From Obelidium mucronatum (lineage: Eukaryota; Chytridiomycota; Chytridiomycetes; Chytridiales; Chytriomycetaceae), in the NCBI GenBank assembly GCA_025765595.1, contig JAIVFH010000009.1:248001-312000 (forward strand): DNA of 64,000 bases, written 5' to 3'. Numbering within the stretch: the first letter of the stretch is position 1; every line of letters begins with the position of its first letter. Positions 44,631 to 58,000 of this stretch are shown here, piece by piece. The position numbers were made by a program, and so were the translations under genes. The notes under the pieces are model-generated. The model was given only the letters and a program-made list of their open reading frames with translations. It was not told the DNA's origin and did no database searches.

Positions 44631-46475
44631 CTAATTTCTCTGGAGTTGCCCTGCACTGCGAAGAAGCAAAGCAACTGAGCGTATGTCTCTAGTGAAGTAT
44701 GGGAAATCATCATCAGACCAATCACTTTCATGAGTTAGGATATCAAGATGCCCCAGCGGTTTAGCAGAAACTGCTCCCAAGAACTCCACAGACATTGGTG
44801 GATGTTGTACAAATGATTGGCGCATGAGCATCAATGGATCCTGGTTTGCATCAATCATAAGCCTCCGCTTACGAGCTGTGTCATATACTTTGAAGAAAGA
44901 CGACAATGCTTCTGGGAATTTTCGCCAGATGTTGGTTGAATATCCTGGAAGTGGAGATTGAAAACGCCCAGTGCAGTCAACCAACATTCCACTATTCCAA
45001 TCTGTCGCCATTTTGACCTAATCAGCATCTTCAATGGCTTTAAGTCCGCGCTTTGCTTTTCCATAATACTCTGGAATATGTTTCTTGAACAGCCCCATTT
45101 CCTCAACAGTTGACACGGCAGTGAATCAACAGTTTTTGACAAACAGCTACAAAACGATGAAGTGGAGGATATGCTTTCACTGCATTCTCTTCAAATATAT
45201 CTTGCTAGTCCACTGGAACACAAGGAGCAACACCAAAAGATTCAGATGTGATTGTTCGAACAGCTGGAATAGACCACCAGCTCAGGATTGGTTCACCATA
45301 AAGACGCTGAGCAACATCATTGATATAATCAAACAAAAAGTGGTTGTAGTGGCCTGTCTTTGGGAATCTGGGCCGGTAACGTTCACTTGCATGCACGTAT
45401 GTTGAAACAATGAAGAAAGACTGCATTCAATGTGTCAAAATATTCCAAAGAGCATGACCACGGTTGAAGAGTTTGATTTCCAGTTTGGTGAAAGGATTCC
45501 AATGCCGAAGAACCACGCAGACACAGGTATATTGTAAGGCCATATTTGTCTTTACCTGTGTTGAAATAAGCAAAACAATATGGGGGATTTAAGACATACC
45601 AATGATGCGATAGAGTGATATTCCTGGTGGATCTGAAAGACAGCCTGCAGACACATGCTTTTCCATTTGCTGTTTCAGCTGCTTCAGAAAAAACTGGAAT
45701 CCCTTGATACGAGAATTCAGGTGCCAAAAAGGTTGCAAGGAACTGCTCCAGTGGAGGCATCAAAACTGGGACCAACGGCGAACACGTTTCAACAACCAAT
45801 CAGGATCCTTCACAAACATTTCCTCAAAAGTCATCCCATTGAACTGGCCTTTCAATACAGCCTCAACATTCATTTGATTCTCATCATTAATCATAAAAAT
45901 AGCATCTCGAAAAGCTTTCATAGCGGCTCCTGATGCCGGATGCTTTTTGGGACTTGGAAGCAGTCTTTGAATTTGTTGCGTAAAATGGAATGGATCAAGC
46001 AAGACACGTGTTATGACCTCAAAAGGCTCAGTTGGAGAGCTAAACTATAACAAACTAATGTTGGCCACCATCTCAAACGCCTCCCGATGTACCAGAGACT
46101 CCACAACGCCAGTGAGGTAAGCGACCAGCGGCTGAAGGCCCTCAAAGTGGGGCAGCAGCTCTGGCTTGATGTTCTCCTTTCCAAACACAGCCAGCCCGTT
46201 TGCTACCTTTTCAGCATGTTCTTTCAGACAGACGCTACATCCGCCGGGTAGTGTGGGTCCTTGATGCCGTCTGCACCTCCAGTCCAGGAGCACAGGTTGA
46301 TGACACGCATGTTGCCGCGTGTCTTGACCTTTGGCTGCGAGCGTCGAAATATTGCGGCGAGATCGCGGATGTGCGGCATGGCGACCTTGAGTATATAGGG
46401 CGGCAGCTTGATTCTAACAGCAATCTCAACCTTGTTAGCAATGCTTGACCGCAACAAAACCAAAAACCCCCTCAC
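44631..46475 (-). pseudogene. C-terminal portion of a large transposase-like protein, broken
   Basis: Consecutive minus-strand pieces in shifting frames read as one protein: LPPYILKVAMPHIRDLAAIF (46430-46340), KVKTRGNMRVINLCSWTGG, GGCSVCLKEHAEKVANGL, then LDPFHFTQQIQRLLPSPKKH (about 46000), DWLLKRVRRW, and RGSSALESFH (about 45490). The D..HF...R and RG(T/S)..LE.FH patterns recur in transposase-like proteins of fungi and animals. It carries stops and frame changes, so it is non-functional. It appears to continue the N-terminal half found at 50873-53112 on the same strand. Confidence 0.6.
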
Positions 46476-48293
46476 CTCCCCGCAACAAGCTCCTCAACTC
46501 CGTCTGTGTTTAGACTGTACACAAACTCTTGTCCCTTGGTTCTGTCATCCAACTGCACTAAATGCCACATGTGGTACAATGTGGATTCTGTCGCGTACAT
46601 GAGCGAAGACAAACAGAAGCAGTTGATAGAGATGTATCCGCTTGAAACAATCCTGTCAGTTGGGTTCCTCAAGATCAATGAGCAGTACTACGTCACCATA
46701 CCTTTTGCAGATCTCTGCCTAAAGCACCTGCCATCTGGCCTTCTGTTGGTATTTTCTTGCATGTTAAATACTAAATTGCTTATTTACTCATGCCTCGTAC
46801 ATAGGGTGAAGCTGTATCGTGAGCAGCGCACATATTCTCTGGCCTTCCCAACCATCAAAGTGCCTGATCCAGACAGCGCAGTGATCTTCAAACATGGATT
46901 TTACGTGTATCACATGCTACTACTTCAGCAGTACATCTCCACAATCACTATGAACATATGCGGTTCACTCACTTCAGACCTTCCTGGGCCCCCAAAACAA
47001 CACATGTGTGGAGCAACTCCCTGTTTCTGGGTCCGTACTTACCAAAAACAGGTGATTCTATTCATGACATCAGGCCCGCAATGCGGGAATACGTCACGTT
47101 CATGACTGATTACTTTAGCTTAGAAATGGTGTCACCGCTGCGACGGGTGCCACCAGTTTTACAATGGAAAAGAAATCTCTGGCAGTGTAATGGATGGGAA
47201 AGTCATGGGACATCTCTTGTGTTCTGTGCCTGGCTGTGTGTTGCCTATTCTTGGTGTGAACACATTGTTCTGCTTATCGCATGCCCAGCTGAAGAATGAG
47301 TGCATCATCTCTGGCTGCAAGCGAAAAAAGACAGACACTGTTTTGAGTACCTGCGGACTCAGCTCTCACAACACGACTGTCCAGGAAATCATTGGGAAAC
47401 AGTGGAACAAGGACTTTTAAGCGACGCGAAAGTCCAAGAAAACGCGAACATCTACAGTGCATATTGATACACAAGAAAAAGAGTTAGTAGCGAATCAGCG
47501 GTTCACGTACAGTCTGAAGCAGCGGTTCCTGCCTGGAATATTTATGGCTGTGTGGAGCTGCGGCATGATCATTGGAATATCTAAGATGTACTCTTTTGAG
47601 TCTTCTACCTTTATTTCTCGCTTCTTATGCCACTGTTTTGCGCGAATGGGCAAAGTACCTACCTTTGTTTTCTACGATAGAGCCTGCCGCTTGCTCCAAT
47701 CCCTACGCGCCCGACACGTTTCAGGAAAATTCACAATATATGAAAGGTGCACTTTACTTATTTATTATTCGCTCTGTTCATTATATAGTGTTCTGTTGTT
47801 ATACTTACCACCGATCTTTGTTGGAATCAGGTTCTTGAACAAGACTGTTACGTTTGTGGTTGACAGGTTCCACTTTCGGATGCACAGGGACGACTTCTGT
47901 ACAGAGCATTGCGATCCAGCAAAATTCAAGGAATTGACGTCCGGGGGGCCTGCAAATGGAAAGGGAAGGTTTAACACATCCGCGGCAGAACACTGTGCCA
48001 AGTGGTTCGATCAAACCGCTCACCTGATTCGCTTCCACGAGCCTGTCCAAGCGGATTTCATTATGTGGTGTCTTGCAGACTTGAGAAACGCCGACATCCA
48101 GAGCAGAATTTCAAAGAAGAAAAGAGTCATTAGAAACGAAAGCGAAGATCAAATGGAAGCCGAGGGGGAACAACAAGAAAAGGATGACAAGGGACCCAAT
48201 CGGATGGTTTTGGTTGATGGGGAACTCATGGAAGGGCTCCCAATTGTTGATGGGGAATTGTACACGCCTGGGCGATACAGGGCAGACTTCTGA
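46443..48293 (+). CDS. CxC5/CxC6 cysteine-cluster protein of the KDZ-transposon type
   Basis: Plus-strand pieces with plausible introns: 46506 onward (CTKCHMWYNVDSVAYMSED, CxC5-like), 46958-47418 (MDGKVMGHLLCSVPGC, FCLSHAQLKNECI, a CxC6-like cluster), and 47457-48293 (FVVDRFHFRMHRDDFC, HCDPAKFKEL, SAAEHCAKWFDQTAHLI). The tail is acidic-basic. Such cysteine-cluster proteins are known companions of Kyakuja-Dileera-Zisupton transposons in fungi. The N-terminal exons are unresolved. A truncated paralogue lies at 54156-55041. The gene sits between the two halves of the broken transposase. Confidence 0.65.
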
Positions 48294-48416
48294 GAGTATA
48301 TGTGGGTTATTTATTCCCTTCCTTCCCTACTCTCAGTTTGTCTTTTCACGAATAAAAAAACTTGGGTTGTTTTTAAAAGACTTTGGTTTATTTTTAAAAA
48401 ATAAAGAAGATTTTCA

Positions 48417-50555
48417 ATGTCCGAACATCCATTAGCCCCAGGAGACGCCAGCACAGTCGCAGGTCTGCTGGACCGTATCTGCAACAGTCGTAACTGCAGA
48501 CACTTCATCAATGTTCCGTTTTCGCTCCCCTCAGTTGCAGACGGGACGTGGATTAGCGGCTACCAATGGATAACCAAGCCGCGCGCGGATGGCTCCGTTA
48601 ACCCCAAGTCACTCAAGTACCTTTGGAAGACAATCCACGGGCACGTGTTTTACCCAAACATCTCAAAATTGGCGCCCAACGCATGCACAGACACAATGCA
48701 AGAGCTGGTGCCGCATATAATCATGTAATATTTATTCATCATTCTACACTACTAGAGACATACGCTCAGTCACTTTGAGCAATCAGGAATGAAGTTCGCA
48801 GGGAGCAACGCCAACGCAAAGATGGGAGTGAGAGTGGCTTTATTCTCCACATTTCCGATGACGAAGAAAAGGAAAGCGACGACGATGTTGTAATTGTGGG
48901 TCCAACAATTGCAGGTATGTTTCTTTATTTTTAATGTCCAAGACTAAGCGCCAAGCATCGCCAACACCAGCCAAACAGCCTGCACGCAAAACCTACAGCA
49001 AGATGCCCAGCTCTGCTAAATGTGATGAGACTGCTATGGAAAGGCGCAGAAGACGTAAGCGTTGTTAAAATGTGGTTTCTTCAATTTCAATTATTTAAAT
49101 CACACAACAGGGTCTGTAAGTTCACCAGACGAACGGGGAATCCAATCTGAAAGTGACGCAGACAATGGCACTGATGACAATGATGTCAATGCATCCTCAA
49201 GCGAGTCTGATAGACAGGACGCTCGCAGTGATGACGAAGACTTGGATGAAGACAAAGATGACGACAGAGACGAACAAGTGTCAAGCCAGCCGCAGTCGTC
49301 TGTCTCTATCCGCAGCCGCATTAGTGATACGCAGCCTTTTCCTTTGGATTACGATGATGGTGAGAGATATGTTTTTATTGCTTGGCTAACAACATTCAGC
49401 AGATGAAGCCGACGAAAGTCCAGCACCAGAACCGCCGAAAGCCAAAATCGGAGTCACTCTTATTGCGGACAAGTCGACGAAGCTGCTTGTTGAAATTCTG
49501 TATGTGCTGGATCGGAAAGACCGCTATGTTTTAGGTAAGTGGATCCTTTCTTCCGCTGTTGTTTCCCCAAATCCTCAGAGTATTAACTCTGTTTTAGGTC
49601 CAAGTGACATAATCAAGGTCCTCTCAAGTCACGCAGCATTCCTGGCAAGGGGTATCCGCTGCGACTACTTGGAGCTTGTTGACAAAGATGGCTTTGGACA
49701 ATTGTCATTTGTAATTCAATACACAGCTGTCTTTGGACAGATTGACATCAAAGCCGGAAGCAGTGAGTGTGTTGTGATTTGTTTGAGCAGAGAAGGGGTG
49801 CTAACTGTGTTTTTATTGATAGTCTCGCAACCAGTGTTTGCTCGCCCCGCCGTTGTGACCCCACTGTCATCGCAATTGTATTCAACTCCAATGCTTCCAA
49901 GCTCTGGCTCCGGCACCTCCCGCCGTGATTCGATGGAATCAACTTCGACGCAGTCATCAATCGTGTTTTGACCAGCGGGACGTTTGGGAGGAGTGAAGGA
50001 GAAGCAAGTTGATAATGTGATGAAGTATGTGATCATCTACTGCAAGCTGTTGGCTGAAGGGAACATACGGAAGGACAAGATCCCGGCAATGGTCAAGCAG
50101 GAGACGGGCTTGGTCAACTTCCCTGACAAGAAGGAGTCTGGACATGTGTACGTTGGGCTCCATTTGTATAATGAGGAGCTGAAAAAGGTGATTGCATGTT
50201 TATTGAGTGTTATCTGCGTTTTCTGACTTTGATATAGATCTTCTTGAAGTACAAGTGCTTCTTTGGGACATACAGTGGAATGACGTTTACTTTTGAATTA
50301 GCGAAACGTCATTTTGCTGAATGGACCAAAAAGCTGTCGTTCCATACTGGTGTTCCTGACAAAAACCACAATTCTGGCAGCTTCATCCAAGCATTCAACC
50401 ATCTGCACTACTACAAGGCTGGGCAAAGCCGCCATCAGCGCAAGCCAGAGACGTATGTGGTGCTTCGGGCCTTTGCAAACAACCAACATGTCAAGAAGGC
50501 GTATTGGCGGGAGCCGCTTCAGGAAGGAAGCGCAAGCAAGAAGGCAAAGCGCTGA
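48417..50555 (+). CDS. Multi-exon element-associated gene of unknown function
   Basis: Starts MSEHPLAPGDASTVAGLLDR 123 bp after the CxC gene, same strand. Junctions I can support: 48725-48786 (phase 2) and 48915 to about 48957; several later introns lie near 49060, 49370, 49535, 49765 and 50190. Order: globular N-terminus (HFINVPFSLPSVADGTW), a basic then strongly acidic disordered region (DLDEDKDDDRDE), a globular middle (FLARGIRCDYLELVDKDGFG), a Ser/Pro-rich linker, and a C-terminal domain (GVKEKQVDNVMKYVIIYCKL, FFGTYSGMTFTFELAKRHF) ending KKAKR. No known family recognised. Confidence 0.6.
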
Positions 50556-50729
50556 TCAGGGTTTTTTTTATTTATGGTTTCTTCAATATTTTGTTAATTT
50601 CAACTTCGTGCATCCTTTTTTGTTTTTGTTTATTGTTGGTACTTTGGATTTTGTTTATTACTTTAAATACATATGTTATGGTTTTAAAACTTTTCTGCTC
50701 ATTGTTTCTTAGCTTCTTTGAAATAAAGT

Positions 50730-50885
50730 AAGGACTAGCTTTCAACTGGCTCTCCACTGGCAGTCAACTGGCTTGCGGCCTGTGAACTAACTGCGACGCG
50801 GCTGGGTTTCCACTGGTTAGTGGCTCGCACGCGGGTTGCCCACAGGTTGCGAGCAGCCTGTTAAGCGGCCCGTTAGCGGCTTGCA
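50730..50885 (+). repeat. Degenerate GCGGCYYGT-type repeat block
   Basis: Imperfect units of about 12-17 bp (GGCTTGCGGCCTGTGA, AGCGGCCCGTTAGCGGC) fill this stretch just after the unassigned plus gene. A homologous block in the same orientation lies at 58325-58520; both end AGGTCCRGCTCGCT. Probably subterminal repeats of a mobile element. Confidence 0.7.
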
Positions 50886-53112
50886 AGGTCCAGCTCGCTA
50901 TGGGGACACGCAAATGTCAGAACCGGAACCTTTCCCACTTTTCCATGATTCAATGTATCCCACTCACAATCCACACTCATAAAAACGCGATGCAATTTTT
51001 CAAATTCCAACAGACTAGAGCACTTGAGACCCAATGCAGTGGTATTCTCCCTTCCATAGTAAACCACTTCAAAGTCAGTAGCAGGAGATGAAAAGTCCAG
51101 GCCCTTGACACGACTCTGTAAACTTGGAGCACTTGTCTGAGTAAATAATCTCAGGGTGCCTGCAACCAGAAGCATCCATTGTTACTTTTGCAGATTTTAA
51201 GGGAACCTCAGCAGCAGAATGACCAGCAGATGGCAACAAGTGATTCAAACGGAGTTCTCCATTATCATTTCGTTGATTAAATACGCATTCAATCGGGCGC
51301 TGGCCATTCTGGCATGACAAACCATGGCAAACTTGAAAGGTGTGGTCGATAGCATAAATTCCGTGGGAGGAAACTCTTCTTTGGATCTCTCCATCCATGT
51401 AGGACTGACGAGATTTCTGCAGTTGCACAAACATCTTCAAGAGCCATGCTTCACACATCACTTCACCCCCATAGTAAGGATCAAAGAAATCAGGAAATGG
51501 TTTTATCGCTGATACTTTCAGTGATCCGTCAGGATTTGTTGGAAACTTAAATGCATTGGCATTGGCTGTTGGCTGCCGTTGGTACTGGCGAAAATACGTT
51601 TCAATGGTTGAATGGTAGCAAAGAAAGTCCTTTGTGTGACGCTTGCGGAAATGCTTGGCAAATTTATTCCTGGCTGCACCAGGACCCATCATCAATGTGC
51701 TCAATAATCTCCAAGTCAACTCCAGATCGCTGACTCAAAAGGGGAAAATCCAATTGAACTTCATGTGGCAGAGACTTCATCATCTCGCTGGTGGTTCCAT
51801 ACCATTCTTTGTCACAGCTGGAGCATTTGTATCTGAGTTAAAATGGTTTATGAGTTTCGAAAATAGAAAGTTCAAGTCCCAGAATATACCTTGCTGTGAA
51901 CATATAGTACACGCTCTTTCTGCCAGTCCCAAACAACCTCCAAGGTCGGCTGGACCAGCCTCTGAACCCCATCTTCGCGTTTTTTGCAAATTGCAAACAT
52001 GAGGCATTGGCGCAGCATGGTAGAACACCAGCCCCAATGTGGGATTCAAAGAAATAAACAGCCGGTATGCAGAATGGATCTGGAGATGGCGGTAGTCCTT
52101 GCAGCAGCATTTGTATCAGGACTTTGTAAGGCTCATCGGGAGGATAGAGGGTCGAAAATCCGCGTTTCAAGCCTTTGAATATAGAATTTCGAGTTTCCTT
52201 GACCTTTTGATAGTAGGATTCCTATTCTGCCTCCGGCACCAATGTGTCCTTATGCACATCATACTTCTTGTTGAGAGCGTTTTTACAGAGCTGAAGGTGT
52301 TGCTGCGTCGGGGTTGGACCATCAAAACTAGTGGGCCGTTTTCAAGACTTTCAAGTACTTGGTGGATTCATTTCTGGCTCTCCAGGATCCCCATCGTTGT
52401 CACCATCCAGCACAATCACCGGAATTGTATCAGGATCAACAGCGCCAGCAACCTCATCCGCCAATTCAATGTCAGAATCATCAGAATCCAAGAATATGGG
52501 CGGATTTTGGGTGCATTCTGGTTCAGACTCGTCGCTGTTGCTAGATGGCTCATCTTCAGCGCTCCATGCTAGCGATTCTATTCCAGCCAAATAGATTTGC
52601 GGCGCGGGAAACAGTGGTAGTGGTGGCGGCAGAGGAATTGAAGCAATAGTTGATGTTGCATTCTGTAATTATAGGATTCATGGTTAGGTATAATAGTAGA
52701 GAAATAAAGTATATACTGTCGCAGATCCACTGTGCTCGTTGTCAGCCTCGTTGTCTTTGTCCTCATTAGCCAAGTGGGCCTTGCGTTTGCGTCCACTGTT
52801 CTCACGCCTTCCACCATGACCGTTCCTGTTGACAGAATTTCTGCCATGAGGAATGGCAAAGCTTCCAGCCGTTGGTGGTGGGTTACGGGCGGCTGCTTCC
52901 AACGCAGTAAAGTTGGGATTATCAACAGCCTTTGCGAAGTAGTTGGTGATTGCCAAATGGCTTGTTTTCGGCTTTTTAAGCGCATGGATTGCTGCAGGTG
53001 GTTGCTGATTTTGATTGCAAGGTGCCTCTGGCGGCGGATTGCCATTTGCGGGCCTGTTGGTGTTGTTTACGCTGTTGTGAGTGAGAGTGATGTGATTGGC
53101 TTGAGTCAACAT
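50873..53112 (-). pseudogene. N-terminal portion of a large transposase-like protein with zinc cluster and exonuclease-like segment, broken
   Basis: Minus-strand pieces, N to C: 53112-52700 (disordered, basic, PIP-box-like ITNYFAK), 52690-52351 (acidic), 52170-51840 (Cys-rich: GAGVLPCCANASC), 51850-51720 (LPHEVQLDFPLLSQRSGVDL), 51719-51130 (YYGGEVMCEAWLLKMF, YAIDHTFQVCHGL, EIIYSDKC), and after a frame change 51100-50873 (FMSVDCEWDTLNHGKVG, a DxE exonuclease-like start). The layout recalls DDE-type transposase proteins fused to a 3'-5' exonuclease fold. The remainder appears 4.4 kb away at 44631-46475. Confidence 0.6.
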
Positions 53113-54155
53113 TTTCTATCTTTTTTCTGATTGGCTGGCATCAACAGGGGCAAATGGCCTGCGTGCCTAAATAAGGACCTGTTTCAAGTTCTTGATTTTT
53201 TTTGAAAGACAAAAAATGTTTCCTCCATTTCGTTCTTCTGTTTCAAGCAAATAAATAAAAAAAATATGACGTTATGGTGGGGGTGTGGCCATTCAAGCTC
53301 GAACACTTCATGAATTCTGTTTCATATAATCCATCTTTCCTTTAACTGAGTCCCTTAATTATGCATTCTGGCACAGGTCTGGGACAGCTGCAAGCACGTA
53401 CTATAGCGAGCGGCACGCGCGATTCGGACTCCGATTCAGGAAACAATTCGGAGTCCGACTGGGGTCCGATTCGGGTCCAAATAGGAGTAACCCCGAATCG
53501 GGCTCCACTCGGAATGACCAATAGGGCTATTGGCGCTCCTAGCCGCCTCCTAATGGAGTCCTAATCACTTCTCATTAGGAGGAAACAACTTTTTCCTGCA
53601 ATTTGAGCATTGTCCTATTAGGAGCTACTCAGTCCTATTAGGACGACCGACCAGGACTTAACATCCTATGAAAATAACTGTCAACTGCAAAACACTCTAA
53701 AAAAATTCCCAAAAATTACAAACCATCTGAAAAAATTTAAAAAAATTGCAAAAATACATAATTAAAATTTCAGAATTTTATGATATTATAGTTAAAATTA
53801 ATCATAATAATTTATCAATTTCTCAAATAGCCTCTGGCTACTAACATTTGCTAAGATGCTCATTTCTCATGTCCACCATGCTGAACAAAAAAAGTCTGCC
53901 TGAAGAGGGTCCAAATATTGCAAAATGTGTCCCATTTTTTCAAACCATCCAGCACACTGTTCTGCTGCTAATGTGTTGAATAAAGTCTTGTTTCCTTGGT
54001 ATAGCCTAGCAAAAGACCTAGCGTCACAATTTTCCATGCAGAATCTGTCTTGACGACTATGGTTTCTGAAATGAAATCAGGTCAACAACCCAGATGATTT
54101 TTTGGTATAGCATCCTAAGCACAGAAGTTAGATTCTTATCACAGCAAATACATCC

Positions 54156-55041
54156 TTACTTGTGGAGCAGCTTGTTTTGGTGAGCGCCGTTTTTCAAAGT
54201 CCTGACAAAAACACATGCTTTGTCATAAAACATGAATGTAGGATACTCATCCAGCCTCATGAAGGTTTGACAAAGAAATCCTGTCATAAACTTGTTGGAC
54301 TCAAACTGAGTACATTTTCCCAACGTCCATAATGTGCCCACAGCTCCACACAACCAAGAACACCCCTGGCAGGAATCTGTCAAATGGGCTGTAACAGAAC
54401 CCAAACTCCCCGTAATTCCTTTCATCATCCTTCACATGCCCCACTGACACTCGCGTCTTTCCTCCATACTTCTTTGCAGTTTCTCACTTGTTGTTGATGG
54501 GTCTGAGAAGAATTTTCGCACTGCCTCCATATGTTCTGCTTGCGGGACAGTAGGTTGGTAATCAAAAGAGTTCTCACGTTCTTGTTTTTGATTTGCACAT
54601 GATGCATTTCTCCTTCAATCCTGCATGATTGATACAGAATTTTGTATTGATCCCAATGATGTCCAAATTGCATCCGATCACTTTGCACAGCAAGTGCCCC
54701 ATCACTTTTCCATCCATCACAGCCGCACTATACTCCTGGCCTTTGCTATCAAACACATGACATTCTCCACATGAATGTTTCCATTTTACTGCAAAGTGCG
54801 AATTCATCCACTCCACATATTCCTTCATTGGCAACTGCAAATCTTCTACATTATCAGACACTTGATTGCTTGAGTATTCTCCAAGATGTAGGGAATATGG
54901 AAAGATGAGGAACGCATAACAGGCGCTGGCGAAATACATATATGGTGAGTCTGATTCATTTTGCGGTGATGCGCTATTTGTCTCCGATTCGCAATCCGGG
55001 AACGCTATTCGGAGCTGATTCAGAACGCTATTAGGTGCCAA
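54156..55041 (-). pseudogene. Truncated CxC6-type cysteine-cluster gene
   Basis: Minus-strand pieces parallel the plus-strand gene at 46443-48293: NVEDLQLPMKEYVEWMNSHF, MDGKVMGHLLCKVIGC, FCINHAGLKEKCI, then TLWTLGKCTQFESNKFM and FMFYDKACVFVRTL. It ends near 54156 and lacks the FVVDRFHF and HCDP part present in the other copy. The start region (MAPNSVLNQLRIAF) is read through CTATTAGGAGC repeats, so the repeats have become coding or the start lies elsewhere. Frame changes near 54570 and 54428. Confidence 0.65.
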
Positions 55042-55099
55042 TTTGGAACGCTATTAGGGCTATTAGGAGCCGATTCCGAGCGCTATTAGGAGCACAATT

Positions 55100-58000
55100 C
55101 TTTTAGCTAGAAAAGTTTCAAACAACAAGTACCATGTTGTTTTTGCTCCTACTCCTGCAGACACCAATGCAACCAAGATTGCCAAGAAGGCTACTGCTCG
55201 TGCCGCAAGACAACAGGCTGCTAATGAGGTTAGGTCTGATAGTGAACCTGATATTCCTCCTATCAGCCAGCTTCCAGGCTCTGCTGCAGAAAACGAGCCT
55301 AGAAGAGCTATCAAGTCTAAAATTTCATTTCCACTCTTGTGATCTGATGATCCGATTGGTTTGGGTATTTATAGTCTCATTTTTTTGATTGAATTACAAA
55401 TATTTTATTTAATTATGTGATAGGAACTCCATCCAAGCAAGCTGGTTCTTCTTCCAATTCCACGATTCCTGCTCATACTTCTCCAAGTTCTTCAAAGGCT
55501 AATCCTACTCCAGCTCCTCCTGGTTCTGCTAAGACTACTCCTAGACTGCTTCTGGTCCCCCATCTGTTTCCCCCCAAGACTTTGACCAGTTCTGCTTCCA
55601 AGGCTACTACAGATCCCAAGGCCACTACTGTTCCCATGGCTACTTCAGTCCAAAGTGTCAAGGCAATGCCAGCTCCCAAGGCAACTCCAGCTCCCAAGAC
55701 AGCAGACAAGACAGCTGATTCCAGTTCCAAGCCAGTGCCAAAAACAGCTGTCCTCAAGCCAAGATCTGCTGGTGCCTCCAAGACTGCTAGATCCAAGTCA
55801 ATGTCTGTTCCTGAGTCTCAGGCTGTTGCTAACAAGCCAACTACTTCTACGGTCAGTGATCAGTGTTAGTTGGTTCACCAAGAACAAGTACATCTTTGAC
55901 GACTCTGTTTTGGTGGACATTGTTTTTAATCCACAAAGCCCAGAGTACTTTGATGTTGCCTATACTGATTCTGGTAGGTTACCATTTTGTTTAAACAGCT
56001 CTCTAAGTATTTTTAAAAATGAAAGACTACAATAGAAAACAAAGGAAAATTTAGGCCCCGTTAGGCCACGAAAAATTTCCTTCTTTTTCGACCAAAAAGA
56101 ACCTATTTTTTCAAAAAGTGCATTCTGCAAAATGCAAAAAGCTCTTTTTGGCTTCGCAAATGCATTTTGATCCAGAAAGGCATTATGCAAAATGCGTTTT
56201 TTCCAAAAAACTTCCGGAATGCATTTTAGGGCCAAAAAGAGGCCAAAAAGAGGTCAAAAACCAAAAATAGAAAATAGCTGTTTTTCCTTTCCAAAATGCA
56301 TTTGAAAACTGAAAAAAAGACGGAAAATCAAGAAATATTGCAGTGTTTATTTGAGTTTAAAATACACATTTTTAAGAAACTCCGCTGAATTCGAATCTAA
56401 TGCCATTCCTAAAAAGATAGAAGCACTGAATGCGGTGAATTGGTGGTGGATTGATGAGTTCAATTGCCAACGCCTGCACTGCATCATCAATGCTTCTTTT
56501 AAGAAGTCGATTTGATGCTTTTACAAGGTGTATTGTGTGGATTTGGTGAGAAAAAAAACGAAGGGAAGAAATTCGTGGCTTCTCCACAAAATCAATTTCG
56601 AAAGCTACGTGGCCACTTTCGAAATTTGAAAATACAAAAACCTGCATTTTGCAGAAATAGATATTTCTTCTTTTTGCAAAAAGAGCATTTTCAGCCAGAA
56701 TGCTCTTTTTGCAAAAAGAGCAAAATTTTCATTTTTGTGGCCGAACAAGGCCTTAGACTAGACCTCACCATTGTTTGCAAGTTTATCTGTGTCGAATTAA
56801 TATTCCAGCAAATTGGAGCGGCACCAGGTCTTACTGGGACAACAGCACAAAAAGCAGAGAGAAAGAGAAAGCCCTTTCATCATCTGCTTTTTATCTGCAA
56901 TTCAAGCATTGTCTTTTTATGTAACTGATGCATTGATGTATTTAGGAGAGAGAGTGAGTGTGTGGCATAGCGGCAGTTCCGCAGCATGGCAATGTTGCAG
57001 ACAGAACAGCAGACAAGAAGCCAGAGAGAAAGAGAAAGCACTTTCAACATCCGATTTTCATCATTTTGAGCATCAGTTTTAATAGAGGTGGCAGAAGTGA
57101 ATGGCTGGCAACGCGGCAAACCAACTACTGGTACAAAATACATCAATTTAACACCAGATTTGATACAGAGAGAGTTGAATAAAAATAAGGAAAATACAAA
57201 TATGCGTGTTTTCAGTGGCAGGCAGGTAGGACATTGTGTAGAGACCCCAAAGCTGAAAAAACGGAGACCAGAGCAGCCCCACAACAGAGAGAATGAGAAA
57301 GCCCATTCATCATCTGGTTGATTCTAGAATGGGAGAATGAGAAAGCCCATTCATCACCACAGACTGCTCAGAGTGGTTTTGTATTTTTTGTTTAATTTTT
57401 TTTGACAGGAGCGGTGGGAAATGAAAACAAACAACACTCTCATCCAGCAGGCAACACCTTCATCAAGACAGATCTTTGCAGCTTGTAATTGATTTTATTA
57501 ATTGGTTTTTACAATTCCAGTCAGGGAATATGAAAAGACAGTGGTTTCCAAAGCGTTCAAGTTGTAAAAACAACTGTTTACTACCTCTCCAATTGATTAT
57601 GTAGACAGTTTTAATTTTCCTGTTTTCCATTGTTTTTTTCTTTTCTTTCCTTACAAAATCCTGCACCCATCTTCTGCAACTCGTTGGCCTGCCCAACTGC
57701 AGCTCTTGCTATATCTATGAAGGTCATGTTGGTTGTTTGTTTTTATTTTTCTTGTTTATTGCAGTCCAGAATGCGTGCCTTCTTTCTAATTCAGTTTTAA
57801 TAGATTTGTGTTCAGCCTGGTGGGGCAAAGCAGCCAGTCACAGTCAACACAACGCTGTAGGTCCAATGTATTGGCAAGAAAAAATCCCTTATTGTGTCAG
57901 AGGGTTTTCCTTTATTGCATGCGCTTCTGTACTTGGTGATATCACTTTCTCTTTGATCCCACTTTTGCCTGCCTCATCCTTTCCATCTTCTTGTTTGCTT

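Noticed and set aside
44631..53112. Canonical KDZ transposase domain in the island
   Set aside because: Only CxC5/CxC6-type clusters and a different, exonuclease-linked transposase-like protein could be recognised; no segment matches a KDZ catalytic core with confidence.
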